This document shows positions 1-6,270 of a stretch of DNA of 16,073 bases, piece by piece. The stretch's first letter is position 1. The number at the start of each line of letters is the position of its first letter. The notes under the pieces are model-generated. The model was not told where the DNA came from and ran no database searches. It worked only from the letters and a program-made list of their open reading frames with translations. This DNA is from Geobacter sp. UBA6169 (GTDB lineage: Bacteria > Desulfobacterota > Desulfuromonadia > Geobacterales > Pseudopelobacteraceae), in NCBI GenBank assembly GCA_002422265.1, contig DIUB01000129.1, positions 1-16,073 on the forward strand, in the 5' to 3' direction. A program made the translations under genes and the position numbers.

Positions 1-53
1 TCTTACCCCCTGCATCAGCTTTAATCTTACAGAAAAAAAAGGGTTTAGCCCTG

Positions 54-81
54 TTGTAAAGAGATTAAAAGCTGCTAAAAT
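54..81 (+). promoter_or_regulatory. Candidate sigma70-type promoter for the B12-sensor operon
   Basis: TTGTAA at 54-59 matches the -35 consensus at 4 of 6 positions. TAAAAT at 76-81 matches the -10 consensus at 5 of 6, and the spacer is 16 bases. Transcription would begin near 88, giving a leader of about 67 bases before the ATG at 155. The segment is AT-rich in an otherwise GC-rich window, as expected of a promoter. A six-base inverted pair, TTTAGC (44-49) and GCTAAA (74-79), flanks the elements and could be an operator half-site pair, but it is too short to claim. No other feature is visible in 1-154. Confidence 0.4.
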
Positions 82-154
82 CCTGACTCGTGCAAAGACC
101 AGAACAAGAGCACGTCCGTTCTTCTTGTGCTTTACCCAGGTACCCTTGACCACC

Positions 155-805
155 ATGAACCAGCCAACCTCACCTGATAGTGGAGATGCCCTCTCCCGTT
201 TTACCACCTACCTGCTGGCAGGCGACCGGCAGGGCTGCCGTGCCATTACCGAAGAACTGCTTAAAAGCGGCATGCCGGTACCGGCCCTGTATCAGGAGCT
301 GTTCCAGCATGCCCTGTACCGGGTTGGTGAGCTGTGGGAACAGAACAGGATCTCGGTTGCCCGTGAACATATTGCCACCTCCATTGTGGAATCACTGCTG
401 GCCATAACCTATCCGCTGATCTGCAACGCCCATCCCACCGGTAAACGGGTGGTGGTGGCCTGCACCCCCACCGAGCTGCACCAGCTGGGGGCACGCATGG
501 TGGCTGATATCCTGGAGATGAACGGCTGGGACAGCCGGTTTCTGGGTACCACCACCGCTGCAGTCGGGCTGATCCATACCCTGAAAGAAGTACATCCGCA
601 GCTGCTCTGCCTCTCCCTCTCCACCCAGATGGCCTTCAGCGACCTGCTGGCCACGATACGCCAGGTACAGGGGCAGTTCCCCGACCTGCCGATTGCGGTG
701 GGGGGACAGGCGTTCCGCTGGGGAGGTGTTGAGCAATTGGAAGCGTTTGCCGGTGTCCACTACGTCTCTTCTCTCAACCGCCTTGAGGAGCTGATCAAGT
801 CATGA
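155..805 (+). CDS. Stand-alone cobalamin-binding sensor, CarH/LitR photoreceptor-like (B12-binding_2 plus B12-binding)
   Basis: The product is a 216-residue cytoplasmic protein with the two-part fold of CarH-type B12 photoreceptors but without their MerR DNA-binding domain. The N-terminal half (about 15-95) is the helical cap and carries W61, nine residues, then E71-H72. This W-x9-EH pattern contacts the upper face of adenosylcobalamin in CarH. The C-terminal Rossmann half (about 97-210) has ELHQLG (107-112), a variant of the DxHxxG lower-ligand motif with H109 as the likely cobalt ligand, then LSLS near 153-156 and GG at 183-184. ATG 155 is chosen because an in-frame TTG at 125 would add an unconserved-looking tail; no strong ribosome site decides it. 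The stop overlaps the following kinase start by ATGA, so the sensor and kinase are probably translationally coupled. Light sensing is inference. A corrinoid methyl carrier is the main alternative, but no methyltransferase is nearby. Confidence 0.85.
   Translation: MNQPTSPDSGDALSRFTTYLLAGDRQGCRAITEELLKSGMPVPALYQELFQHALYRVGELWEQNRISVAREHIATSIVESLLAITYPLICNAHPTGKRVVVACTPTELHQLGARMVADILEMNGWDSRFLGTTTAAVGLIHTLKEVHPQLLCLSLSTQMAFSDLLATIRQVQGQFPDLPIAVGGQAFRWGGVEQLEAFAGVHYVSSLNRLEELIKS
785..790 (+). promoter_or_regulatory. Ribosome binding site for the kinase at 802
   Basis: GAGGAG sits inside the end of the B12-sensor gene, 11 bases before ATG 802. It supports that start and the four-base stop/start overlap. 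Confidence 0.6.
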
Positions 806-1944
806 ACACCTATCAGCAGATGCGCAGCATGGTAGTCAGCAACTACCTGCAGTTACGGGCGCCGGTCATGCTGCTTGATCTGGACGAACAGGGGATCGTA
901 CGGGATGCCAATCAGTGCGCCCGCCGGCTGCTGGGGGATACCTGCGTTGGCACTGCCATCACCCTGTTGCTGATTGATTTTAAAAACCGCTTTGATCTCG
1001 GCAATCTGCGGGTCATACGCCCCAACACCCTGCTCAGCTTCCGGGGGGCAAGCGGTGCGCCGATCAGCCTGCAGGTCTCGTTTCTGCCGATCGGACCCGG
1101 CGGGCTGCTGGTGGGTGAGCATGATCATCAGGAGACAGAAGAGCTGCAAAACACCTTACTGAAGCTGAACAGCGAACTGAGTGTCATCTCTCGCGAGCTG
1201 CAGAAAAAGACCGCCCAGCTGGAACATGCCAATGACCTGAAGAACCAGTTTCTGGGCATAGCGGCCCATGACCTGCGCAGTCCCCTGGCCGGTATCTATG
1301 CCTATATCGAGCTGTTGATGGAGGATCTGCGGCCACTGAAGGGCACAGGTCTGGCCCAGTCGCTGGAAGAGATTCATCGCGAAGTCAGCTATATGCTTAA
1401 TCTGGTCACCAACCTGCTGGATTACAGCGTGATTGAACAGGGGCATCTGGACCTGGCCCGGCAGGAGATCGAGGTGCGCCAGCTGTTGCAGCAGGTGGTG
1501 CAGATGAACGGCCTGCTGGCCCAGAAGCGGCAGGTGCTGGTAACCCTGCAGATCCGGCACGATCCGGGCTCCGTCAACCTTGACCTGAACCGGCTCCGCC
1601 AGGTACTCAACAACCTGCTGGGCAACGCCATCAAGTACACGCCGGAGGGGCATGAAGTTACTTTAACCCTTGATCTGCTGGGGCAGGATCTGCTGTTTCA
1701 GGTACGGGATCAGGGGAAAGGGGTGCCTGAAGGCGAGCTGGGACGGCTGTTCACCCCCTTCGGCAAGACCAGTGCCAGATCATTGTCAGGCGACAAGAGT
1801 ACCGGCCTGGGGCTCTCCATCTGCAAGAAGATCGTTGAGGCTCACGGCGGCAGGATCTGGCACCACAACCTGCCCGAGGGCGGCGCCTGTTTCAGCTTCA
1901 CGCTCCCCATAGGAGAGCCCCATGACCAAACAGCAGTTGTTTGA
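802..1944 (+). CDS. Cytoplasmic PAS-type sensor histidine kinase, partner of the B12 sensor
   Basis: This 380-residue kinase has no membrane segment, so its signal must be internal. Residues about 18-112 look like a divergent PAS fold (a VMLLDLDEQGIVRDAN-type opening). A coiled coil follows at about 113-150, leading into HisKA with the H-box AHDLRSPL and phosphoacceptor H156. The ATPase domain has the N-box around N275 (NNLLGNAIKYT), a G1 box DQGKGVP, an F-box LFTPFGKT and a G2 box TGLGLSICKK near 334. All catalytic boxes are intact, so it should be active. It carries no receiver of its own, so the phosphate must go in trans, perhaps to the receiver of the fusion at 2379 or to the CheY at 14897 (inference). 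The overlap with the cobalamin protein upstream makes that protein the likely input. Confidence 0.9.
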   Translation: MNTYQQMRSMVVSNYLQLRAPVMLLDLDEQGIVRDANQCARRLLGDTCVGTAITLLLIDFKNRFDLGNLRVIRPNTLLSFRGASGAPISLQVSFLPIGPGGLLVGEHDHQETEELQNTLLKLNSELSVISRELQKKTAQLEHANDLKNQFLGIAAHDLRSPLAGIYAYIELLMEDLRPLKGTGLAQSLEEIHREVSYMLNLVTNLLDYSVIEQGHLDLARQEIEVRQLLQQVVQMNGLLAQKRQVLVTLQIRHDPGSVNLDLNRLRQVLNNLLGNAIKYTPEGHEVTLTLDLLGQDLLFQVRDQGKGVPEGELGRLFTPFGKTSARSLSGDKSTGLGLSICKKIVEAHGGRIWHHNLPEGGACFSFTLPIGEPHDQTAVV

Positions 1945-2386
1945 CCAGGCTACTGCCCTGCCGGCCGTCTCTGCGGCAGCTGCCCGTGAATACGCCCGGA
2001 ATCAACCCGGCCTGGCCGAGGCGGTCAGCAACACGCTGTTGCTGCGCCCCGATATTGAGCAGCTTATCGGCACCGGCAACCAGGCCATGATGGAAGACAA
2101 CCACCGCAACCACGGCCGGTTCATTGCCTCGCTGCTGCAGGCCTTCAGCCCGGAGATCCTGGTGGAGACCATCCTCTGGGTCTTTGGCGCCTACCGCAGC
2201 CAGGGGTTCCAGCCGGGCTACTGGCCGGTGCAGCTGCAGGCCTGGCTACAGCTGCTGCCGCAGCATCTTTCAGCTGCTTCTTTACAGGAAATTGCACCGC
2301 TTTACCGCTACATGCTGGCCCATCAGCCGGATTTTGCCGATCTTTCCGATCCGGCACACACCACTGCAGGAGCAGACCATGCCTGA
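1922..2386 (+). CDS. Helical protein of unknown function with an NHxNH motif, between the B12 sensor-kinase and the CheB-CheR fusion
   Basis: I do not assign a named family to this 154-residue soluble protein. AGGAGA at about 1911-1916 precedes ATG 1922, which lies 23 bases inside the upstream kinase gene. Its stop lies eight bases inside the following gene, so it is tightly embedded in the operon. It is predicted all-helical. The centre has a polar NHRNH segment (N60-H61-R62-N63-H64) followed by aromatic-rich helices with WVFGAYRSQGF and YRYMLAHQPDF. Two histidines three apart could bind a metal, heme or the corrin ring, or could simply be structural. No signal peptide or membrane span is seen. 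Codon use matches the neighbours, so it is a real native gene. Possible roles are an adaptor between B12 sensor and kinase, or a second sensor; both are guesses from position. Confidence 0.8.
   Translation: MTKQQLFDQATALPAVSAAAAREYARNQPGLAEAVSNTLLLRPDIEQLIGTGNQAMMEDNHRNHGRFIASLLQAFSPEILVETILWVFGAYRSQGFQPGYWPVQLQAWLQLLPQHLSAASLQEIAPLYRYMLAHQPDFADLSDPAHTTAGADHA
2368..2372 (+). promoter_or_regulatory. Ribosome binding site fixing the CheB-CheR fusion start at 2379
   Basis: AGGAG lies six bases before ATG 2379. The frame is open back to 2124, but the extra 85 codons are an Arg/Cys/Ser-rich shadow of the unknown gene in another frame, and the CheB homology begins just after 2379. Confidence 0.75.
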
Positions 2387-5300
2387 TTCCCTGACCTCCC
2401 GGTTTCCGATTGTTGCCATTGGCGCCTCTGCCGGGGGACTCTACGCCCTGGAACAGTTCTTTGATGCCATGCCGCCGGACAGCGGCATGGCCTTTGTGGT
2501 GATCCAGCACCTCTCCCCTGATTTCAAGAGCCTGATGGATGACATCCTGGCCCGCCGGACCCAGATGCCGATCAAACGGGTGGTAAACGGTATGGCCGTA
2601 GAGCCGGACACCGTCTACCTGATTCCGCCCAAATGTCAGATGACCATTGCCGGCGGCCTGCTGTACCTGCGTGACAAGGCCCCCCAGCCGTTCTTTGAGC
2701 TACCGATCGACATCTTTCTGCAGTCCCTGGCCGATGAAGCCGGGGAGCGGGCCGTGGCCATCATCCTCTCCGGTACCGGCTCGGACGGTTCACGCGGGGC
2801 CCAGGCAATCCACAACAAGGGGGGGCTGGTACTGGTGCAATCGCCGGACACGGCCCAGTTTGACGGCATGCCCCGCTCGGCCCTGGCCACCGGCAAGGTT
2901 GATCTTGAGCTGCCTCCCCAGCAGATGCCGCCGGTGTTGCTTGAGTTTGTCAAAGCTCCGGCCGGCGTACGCAACCGGACCGGCATCTTTACCGGAGCAG
3001 ATGAAGACACCAGTGATTACAATGAGATATTCAGCACCTTGCGCCGCAGCTTCGGCCTGGATTTCAGCAAATACAAGTCAGCCACGGTGGGGCGGCGAAT
3101 CGGTCGGCGGATCGAGATGCGCCAGATGCCTTCAGTGGCCGACTACACCGTACTGCTGGCCGGTGACGCGGTTGAGCAGGATCTGCTCTACCATGACCTG
3201 CTGATCGGCGTGACCGAATTCTTCCGCGATCCCGAGATGTACAAGGTACTGGAAGAGCAGGTACTGGATCAGCTCCTGTCCGGCCTTGATCCCCAGGAAG
3301 AGGTACGGATCTGGTCTGCCGGCTGCGCCACCGGCGAAGAGCCGTACTCCCTGGCGATCCTGCTCAAGGAAAAGGCCGAGCAGCTGCAGCTGCCCAACCG
3401 GATCACCATCTTTGCCACCGATGTGCACCGCAACTCACTGGAGTTTGCCTCCAACGGCCAGTATGACCTGCAACGGCTGGCCAACCTCTCTGCCGAACGG
3501 ATCGAGCGTAACTTCAAGCAGGAATCCAACGGTCTGTACCGGGTATCGCCCGATCTGCGCAAGCTGGTGGTGTTTGCCCCCCACAATCTGACCAGTGATC
3601 CCCCTTTTACCAAGATTGATCTGGTCTGCTGCCGCAACCTGCTGATCTACCTGCTGCCTGAAGAGCAGGAGCGGGCCATCTCACTCTTTCACTACGGTCT
3701 GAAGCTGGAAGGGGTGCTGTTTCTGGGCAGCAGTGAAGGCCTGGGGATCTACGCCTCCGAGTTCGAGACCCTTGACAATCATGCCAAACTGTACCGTAAA
3801 AAGCGGGATCTGCGGCTGGCCCTTGATTTCAGCAGCACCCGTCAGCTGCGGGTAGGCACCAATCTGCCGCTGGTACAGCCCGGTTCCGCCAAGACCGTCT
3901 CAATGAACCGTCAGGTGCTGCATGACTACGACCAGATCCTGCTGCGCAACCTGCCGCCGGGGGTGCTGATCGACGAAGAACGCCACATCCTCCACTATTT
4001 TGGCGATGTCTCGCCCTACCTGCGCCCCAAGGTGGGCCGGGTTGAACAGGATGCTCTGCAGATGGTGGATGATGCCCTGCATATTGCCGTCAACACGGCC
4101 CTGCAGCGGGCGGCCAAACAGCGGGAGACGATTCAGACCAACAATATCAGGGTACTGCTGGGCACTGTCGAGAGCCTGCTTGATCTGGTGGTTGACCCGA
4201 TCTTTGACGAGAAGAGCCGCAGCCTGCACTACCATATCCAGTTCCTGCGCACCCGTCAGGCCGAGCCGCTGCCTGCCCTGACAGGCAGCCAGCGCGAGTT
4301 TGATGCTGAACAGCAGTACCGCCAGTACATCAGTGATCTGGAGGCAGAGCTGCAGACCGGCCGTGAGACCCTGCAGGCAACCATTGAAGAGCTGCAGACC
4401 AGTAACGAAGAACTGCAGGCCACCAACGAAGAACTGTTGGCCGCCAATGAAGAGCTGCAGAGCACCAACGAAGAGCTGCACTCCATCAATGAGGAGCTGT
4501 ACACTGTCAATGCCGAGTTTGAGCGCAAGAACAATGAGCTGCGGCAGCTGAATCTGGATCATGAAACCCTGCTGACCAGCCTGGAAACCGGCGTGATCTA
4601 CCTGGATCGTGAACTGCGGATCCGCAAATTCAACCCGCCGGTTCAGTCTATCTTCCGCCTGCTGCCCCAGGATCTGGGGCGTCCGGTTGACCATATCAGC
4701 TATGCCCTGGCCGAGCAGACCGAACTGATGGCCGATCTGCAGGCCGTGCTGGAAGGCAATGGTCAGATCGAGCGCGAGAAACAGCTGCCGGACGGGCGCT
4801 GGCTGCTATACCGTGCCCTGCCGTTCTGCCTTGATCAGAGCCGGATTGAGGGGGTTATCCTGACCTTTACCGATATCAGCGGTCTGAAAAATGCCGAGCA
4901 GGCGCTGGTGCGGTCCAATGAGGGGCTTGAACAGAAGGTAACGGAACGGACCGCCGAGCTGCAGGAAGAGATTCGTCAACGCACCTGGGCCATGCAGCAG
5001 ATGCAGCAGGCCAAGGAAGAGGCCGAGCTGGCCAACCGGGCCAAGAGCCAGTTTCTGTCCACCATGAGCCACGAGATCCGCACCCCGATGAACGGCGTGA
5101 TCGGCTTTCTGCAGCTGCTGGAGATCTCGGGCCTGAATGGCGAACAGCAGGAGTATGCCACCCTGATGCGGATTTCTGCTGAAAACCTGCTGAACATCCT
5201 GGGCGATATTCTGGATATCTCCAAGATTGAGGCCGGCGCCATGCTGCTGGAGAAGTACTGTTTCAGGATGGACGAGCTGCTGGAGAGCATTATCCGGCTC

Positions 5301-6167
5301 TCCCGCCCCCTGGCCGAAGAAAAGGGGCTGACCTTTGTCACCAGGTTCGAGCCGGACATGACCCACTCCCTTGAGGGTGACCCACTCAAGATCAAGCAGA
5401 TCCTGATCAACCTGATCAGCAACGCGGTCAAGTTCACCACCCGGGGAGAGATCATCCTGGGTGCCGAGCACCTGGCCCACCCCTCCGGCGGCCATTGGGT
5501 GCGCTTCAGCGTCTGTGACACCGGCTGCGGCATTGCCGAAGACAAGCTGGAAGAGATCTTCAAGCCGTTTGTGCAGGCAGACGGCACCATGACCCGCCGC
5601 TTTGGCGGTACCGGCCTGGGGCTTTCCATCTGCCGCTCCCTGACCGAGCTGATGGGGGGCGAGATCAGCGTGCAGAGCAATAGCGGCAGTGGCAGCTGCT
5701 TCAACATAGACCTGCCGCTTGAGGTCTGCGACTGTGAGCTGGAAGTAAACCGACAGGGAGCCATTGAGCTGCCCAAAGGCTGGAGCGGCGCAGCGCTGAC
5801 CATTCTGGTGGTGGATGACCATGACCTGAACCGTCAGCTGACCAGTAAACTGGTACAGAAATCAGGACACCGCACCGTGGAGGCAACCAGCGGTGAAGAG
5901 GCCCTTGCCCGCTGGAAAGAAGGGGGGATCGATCTGATCCTGATGGATCTGGAAATGCCTGAGATGGATGGCGCCTTCACCACCCGGCTGATCAGGGAGG
6001 CTGAACATGAGCAGCAGCAGGGCCGCCACGTACCGATCATCGCCCTGACCGCCCACGCCCTGTTGCGTGAAAAGGAGCGGGCCCTTGAAGCCGGTATGGA
6101 TGGCTATGTGACCAAACCGGTGCTGCTGGGTGATCTGCTGCTTGAAATGAAGCGGGTACTGCAGTAA
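2379..6167 (+). CDS. CheB-CheR-coiled coil-PAS-histidine kinase-receiver fusion protein
   Basis: This 1262-residue cytoplasmic fusion combines chemoreceptor methylesterase and methyltransferase with a hybrid kinase. CheB domain (about 10-190): the catalytic triad is intact, with S17 in GASAGG, H44 in QHLSP and D136 in GTGSDGS, and it lacks the usual N-terminal CheB receiver. CheR domain (about 212-475): the SAM-binding IWSAGCATGEEPYSLA is at 311-326 and CCRNLLIYL near 416. A coiled coil (about 655-725) with six near-identical heptads follows, then a PAS domain (about 726-840). HisKA has H898 in MSHEIRTPMNG, and HATPase (about 1005-1114) has ISNAVKF, DTGCGIAE and GTGLGLSI boxes. The C-terminal receiver (about 1140-1262) has phospho-acceptor D1190 in LMDLEMPEMDG. 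CheB-CheR-PAS fusions are known in proteobacteria; here a complete kinase and receiver are added. It may methylate and demethylate an MCP such as the one at 15280, or act as a signalling scaffold (inference). A long hairpin follows its stop. Confidence 0.95.
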   Translation: MPDSLTSRFPIVAIGASAGGLYALEQFFDAMPPDSGMAFVVIQHLSPDFKSLMDDILARRTQMPIKRVVNGMAVEPDTVYLIPPKCQMTIAGGLLYLRDKAPQPFFELPIDIFLQSLADEAGERAVAIILSGTGSDGSRGAQAIHNKGGLVLVQSPDTAQFDGMPRSALATGKVDLELPPQQMPPVLLEFVKAPAGVRNRTGIFTGADEDTSDYNEIFSTLRRSFGLDFSKYKSATVGRRIGRRIEMRQMPSVADYTVLLAGDAVEQDLLYHDLLIGVTEFFRDPEMYKVLEEQVLDQLLSGLDPQEEVRIWSAGCATGEEPYSLAILLKEKAEQLQLPNRITIFATDVHRNSLEFASNGQYDLQRLANLSAERIERNFKQESNGLYRVSPDLRKLVVFAPHNLTSDPPFTKIDLVCCRNLLIYLLPEEQERAISLFHYGLKLEGVLFLGSSEGLGIYASEFETLDNHAKLYRKKRDLRLALDFSSTRQLRVGTNLPLVQPGSAKTVSMNRQVLHDYDQILLRNLPPGVLIDEERHILHYFGDVSPYLRPKVGRVEQDALQMVDDALHIAVNTALQRAAKQRETIQTNNIRVLLGTVESLLDLVVDPIFDEKSRSLHYHIQFLRTRQAEPLPALTGSQREFDAEQQYRQYISDLEAELQTGRETLQATIEELQTSNEELQATNEELLAANEELQSTNEELHSINEELYTVNAEFERKNNELRQLNLDHETLLTSLETGVIYLDRELRIRKFNPPVQSIFRLLPQDLGRPVDHISYALAEQTELMADLQAVLEGNGQIEREKQLPDGRWLLYRALPFCLDQSRIEGVILTFTDISGLKNAEQALVRSNEGLEQKVTERTAELQEEIRQRTWAMQQMQQAKEEAELANRAKSQFLSTMSHEIRTPMNGVIGFLQLLEISGLNGEQQEYATLMRISAENLLNILGDILDISKIEAGAMLLEKYCFRMDELLESIIRLSRPLAEEKGLTFVTRFEPDMTHSLEGDPLKIKQILINLISNAVKFTTRGEIILGAEHLAHPSGGHWVRFSVCDTGCGIAEDKLEEIFKPFVQADGTMTRRFGGTGLGLSICRSLTELMGGEISVQSNSGSGSCFNIDLPLEVCDCELEVNRQGAIELPKGWSGAALTILVVDDHDLNRQLTSKLVQKSGHRTVEATSGEEALARWKEGGIDLILMDLEMPEMDGAFTTRLIREAEHEQQQGRHVPIIALTAHALLREKERALEAGMDGYVTKPVLLGDLLLEMKRVLQ
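4386..4511 (+). repeat. Six tandem 21-base coding repeats encoding coiled-coil heptads
   Basis: Six in-frame 21-base units start at 4386, 4407, 4428, 4449, 4470 and 4491, each encoding a variant of EELQxTN (residues 670-711 of the fusion protein). They form a regular heptad coiled coil between the CheR and PAS domains, a linker type common in CheB-CheR-PAS proteins. DNA-level similarity between units makes slippage in steps of one heptad possible. Confidence 0.9.
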
Positions 6168-6172
6168 AGACA

Positions 6173-6254
6173 GGGTCAAGGGGCAAGGGTCAGGGGTCAA
6201 GAAGCTTTTGACTCTCGTCTTGACCCTTGCCCCCTGACCCTTGACCCTTTTTTT
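6173..6254 (+). terminator. Long GGGTCAAG-type inverted repeat with T-run: terminator or repeat element
   Basis: Two 29-base arms (6173-6201 and 6219-6247) pair with about four imperfect positions around a 17-base loop and are followed by seven T (6248-6254). The arms are built of shuffled octamers such as GGGTCAAG, GGGGCAAG and GGGTCAGG. It lies between the CheB-CheR fusion stop and the next kinase start at 6271, with only 16 bases after the T-run. This fits an intrinsic terminator or attenuator, but the octamer structure and the related sequence near 14820-14875 suggest a dispersed repeat family. No promoter is visible between it and 6271. Confidence 0.6.
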
Positions 6255-6260
6255 AGAGGT
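6255..6260 (+). promoter_or_regulatory. Ribosome binding site for the PocR kinase at 6271
   Basis: AGAGGT directly follows the T-run of the hairpin, ten bases before ATG 6271. It favours that start over an in-frame TTG at 6241, which lies within the hairpin arm. Confidence 0.55.
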
Positions 6261-6270
6261 AAGAAACCGC

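Noticed and set aside
33..52. Minus-strand terminator-like AGGG/CCCT hairpin with an eight-T run
   Set aside because: The stem is only four bases and no minus-strand gene ends here.
143..152. ACCCTTGACC before gene 1 as another copy of the GGGTCAAG repeat
   Set aside because: A single ten-base match without a partner arm could be chance.
125..154. Upstream TTG start for the B12 sensor
   Set aside because: It adds ten residues with no family support, while ATG 155 is a normal start just before the expected domain.
2124..2378. Possible 85-residue N-terminal extension of the CheB-CheR fusion
   Set aside because: The translation is an Arg/Cys/Ser-rich out-of-frame shadow of the unknown gene at 1922, and a good ribosome site and the CheB homology both place the start at 2379.
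4386..4511. Tandem repeats as a possible CRISPR array
   Set aside because: Units are adjacent without spacers, stay in frame and encode coiled-coil heptads.
3900..5822. Long minus-strand open frames antisense to the CheB-CheR fusion and other kinases
   Set aside because: They lie opposite strongly conserved domains and have low-complexity Gln/Leu or Ser-rich translations typical of GC-rich shadow frames.
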